Positions 5,582 through 6,640 of a stretch of 6,640 nt of DNA are shown here, piece after piece. The first letter of the stretch is position 1; each line of letters starts with the position of its first letter. The translations under genes were made by a program, and so were the position numbers. The stretch is from Nitrospiraceae bacterium (lineage in GTDB: Bacteria; Nitrospirota; Nitrospiria; Nitrospirales; Nitrospiraceae): assembly GCA_025934615.1 (NCBI GenBank), contig JAICXS010000107.1, forward strand, positions 1 to 6,640, in the 5' to 3' direction. The notes beneath the pieces are model-generated. The model was not told where the DNA came from, made no database searches, and saw only the letters and a list, made by a program, of their open reading frames with translations.

Positions 5582-6640
5582 ATGAGCGCGATCGAAAAGA
5601 TTACCGGCCGTCAGATTGTCGATTCACGTGGAAATCCCACGGTTGAAGTAGATGCCGTACTGGAGAGTGGCGCGCAGGGGCGGGCGGCGGTGCCGTCTGG
5701 TGCGTCGACGGGGGAAAAAGAAGCGATCGAGCTGCGGGATGGCGATAAGAAGCGGTGGATGGGAAAGGGCGTCTCGAAAGCGGTCGCAAACATCAGTAAG
5801 CTCATCTCGCCGAAAGTGCTGGGCATGGAGGCCTTCGATCAAGTCGCGCTCGATCGCGCGATGATCGAATTGGATGGGACGAAGACGAAAGGCCGGCTTG
5901 GCGCCAATGCCATCCTTGGGGTGTCGCTGGCCGTGGCGAAGGCGGCTGCGGCAGAATCCGGCCAACCGTTTTACCGCTATTTAGGCGGCGCGAATGCCCG
6001 GACATTGCCGGTCCCGATGATGAATATCATCAATGGAGGCGCGCATGCGGACAACCGCCTCGATCTCCAAGAATTTATGATTATGCCGGTAGGTGCGGCC
6101 CGGTTTAGCGACGCGCTCCGTATGGCGACCGAGGTGTTCCACACGCTCAAAGGCATCTTGAAAAAGAAGGGACTCAGCACTGCAGTGGGAGATGAAGGCG
6201 GGTTTGCGCCCGATCTTGGCTCCAATGAAGAGGCGTTGGAGCTCATCGTTCAAGCGATCGAACAGGCGGGATATAAGCCGGGGAAGGATATGGCGCTCGC
6301 CCTCGATGCCGCGGCCAGTGAATTCTACGAAAAAGGCCGATACCGCTTGGAAGCGGAGAAACAACCCGATCATTCCCCGGATGAGATGATTCGGTATTAT
6401 CAACGGCTCGTGGATCGGTATCCGATTATGTCTATAGAGGACGGCTTAAGCGAGCTGGATTGGAAGGGCTGGCGGATGTTGACGGAGCGATTGGGGGACC
6501 GCGTACAGTTAGTCGGGGACGATATCTTCGTGACGAATGTGGAAATTTTTTCACAAGGAATCAAAGAAGGCATCGGGAATTCGATCCTGATCAAGTTGAA
6601 TCAGATTGGAACGTTGACGGAGACGCTGGAGGCCATCGAA
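5582..6640 (+). CDS. eno: Enolase (phosphopyruvate hydratase), 3' truncated by window end
   Basis: Enolase interconverts 2-phosphoglycerate and phosphoenolpyruvate in glycolysis and gluconeogenesis, and in bacteria can also sit in RNA-degrading complexes. The window holds the first 353 residues of a protein usually about 425-430 long. Seen directly: DSRGNPTVEV at 14-23 and the flexible substrate loop SGASTG at 39-44. His155 lies in NGGAHADN and Glu164 in LQEF. Glu205, in GDEGGFAP, is a catalytic acid/base candidate. The magnesium ligands are Asp242 (DAAASEF), Glu286 (SIEDGL) and Asp313 (GDDIFVTN), and Lys338 (ILIKLNQIGT) is the catalytic lysine. These match the E. coli residues 246, 290, 317 and 342 at a constant offset of four. 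The His and Lys near the C-terminus lie beyond the window. A small departure is Asn158-Arg159-Leu where Asn-Asn-Val is common. ATG 5582 is preceded by GGAG at a good distance. Confidence 0.98.
   Translation, partial: MSAIEKITGRQIVDSRGNPTVEVDAVLESGAQGRAAVPSGASTGEKEAIELRDGDKKRWMGKGVSKAVANISKLISPKVLGMEAFDQVALDRAMIELDGTKTKGRLGANAILGVSLAVAKAAAAESGQPFYRYLGGANARTLPVPMMNIINGGAHADNRLDLQEFMIMPVGAARFSDALRMATEVFHTLKGILKKKGLSTAVGDEGGFAPDLGSNEEALELIVQAIEQAGYKPGKDMALALDAAASEFYEKGRYRLEAEKQPDHSPDEMIRYYQRLVDRYPIMSIEDGLSELDWKGWRMLTERLGDRVQLVGDDIFVTNVEIFSQGIKEGIGNSILIKLNQIGTLTETLEAIE

Noticed and set aside
1..6640. Mobile element, CRISPR array, toxin-antitoxin pair or new defence system
   Set aside because: No transposase, integrase, terminal repeats, spaced direct repeats or defence-type domains are visible. 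The genes are mainly housekeeping, in one orientation and of similar base composition by eye.

Overview
The window reads as an ordinary chromosomal segment of a moderately GC-rich, free-living bacterium. Every gene is on the + strand. The style of the enolase, GatB and YtxH proteins, and the pairing of a stand-alone LigD-type 3'-phosphoesterase with core genes, suggest Nitrospira or a relative (phylum Nitrospirota). This is recognition from memory, held at moderate confidence. I see no mobile element, CRISPR array, tRNA or rRNA.

Layout. Bases 1-632 are the 3' end of gltD, the NADPH-oxidising small subunit of glutamate synthase. Its stop codon overlaps the GTG start of a predicted exported PIG-L/LmbE-type zinc deacetylase (629-1648). 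After 25 bases comes a Trp-rich polytopic membrane protein of unknown function (1674-2783), which appears to contain a tandem internal duplication. These three genes look like one co-directional unit. A perfect TATAAT lies 6 bases before the ATG of the next gene, a LigD-type 3'-phosphoesterase (2853-3527), so that mRNA may be leaderless. A GC hairpin and a TTGACA-type promoter follow in the 139-base gap.

A second unit then starts with a small YtxH-like membrane-anchored protein (3667-4002). It overlaps by 11 bases with gatB (3992-5419), which encodes the tRNA-binding subunit of the Asp/Glu-tRNA amidotransferase. A 162-base gap with a plausible promoter precedes eno (5582 to the window end). 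The enolase is cut by the window edge before its C-terminal catalytic His and Lys.

The genes do not form one pathway. They cover nitrogen assimilation (gltD), sugar or glycan deacetylation (PIG-L), DNA-end healing (phosphoesterase), tRNA-dependent amidation (gatB) and glycolysis (eno). I found no convincing new multi-gene system. The observations most worth a second look are the duplicated membrane protein, the possibly leaderless phosphoesterase with an altered N-terminal active-site motif, and the extra cysteine cluster in the exported deacetylase.
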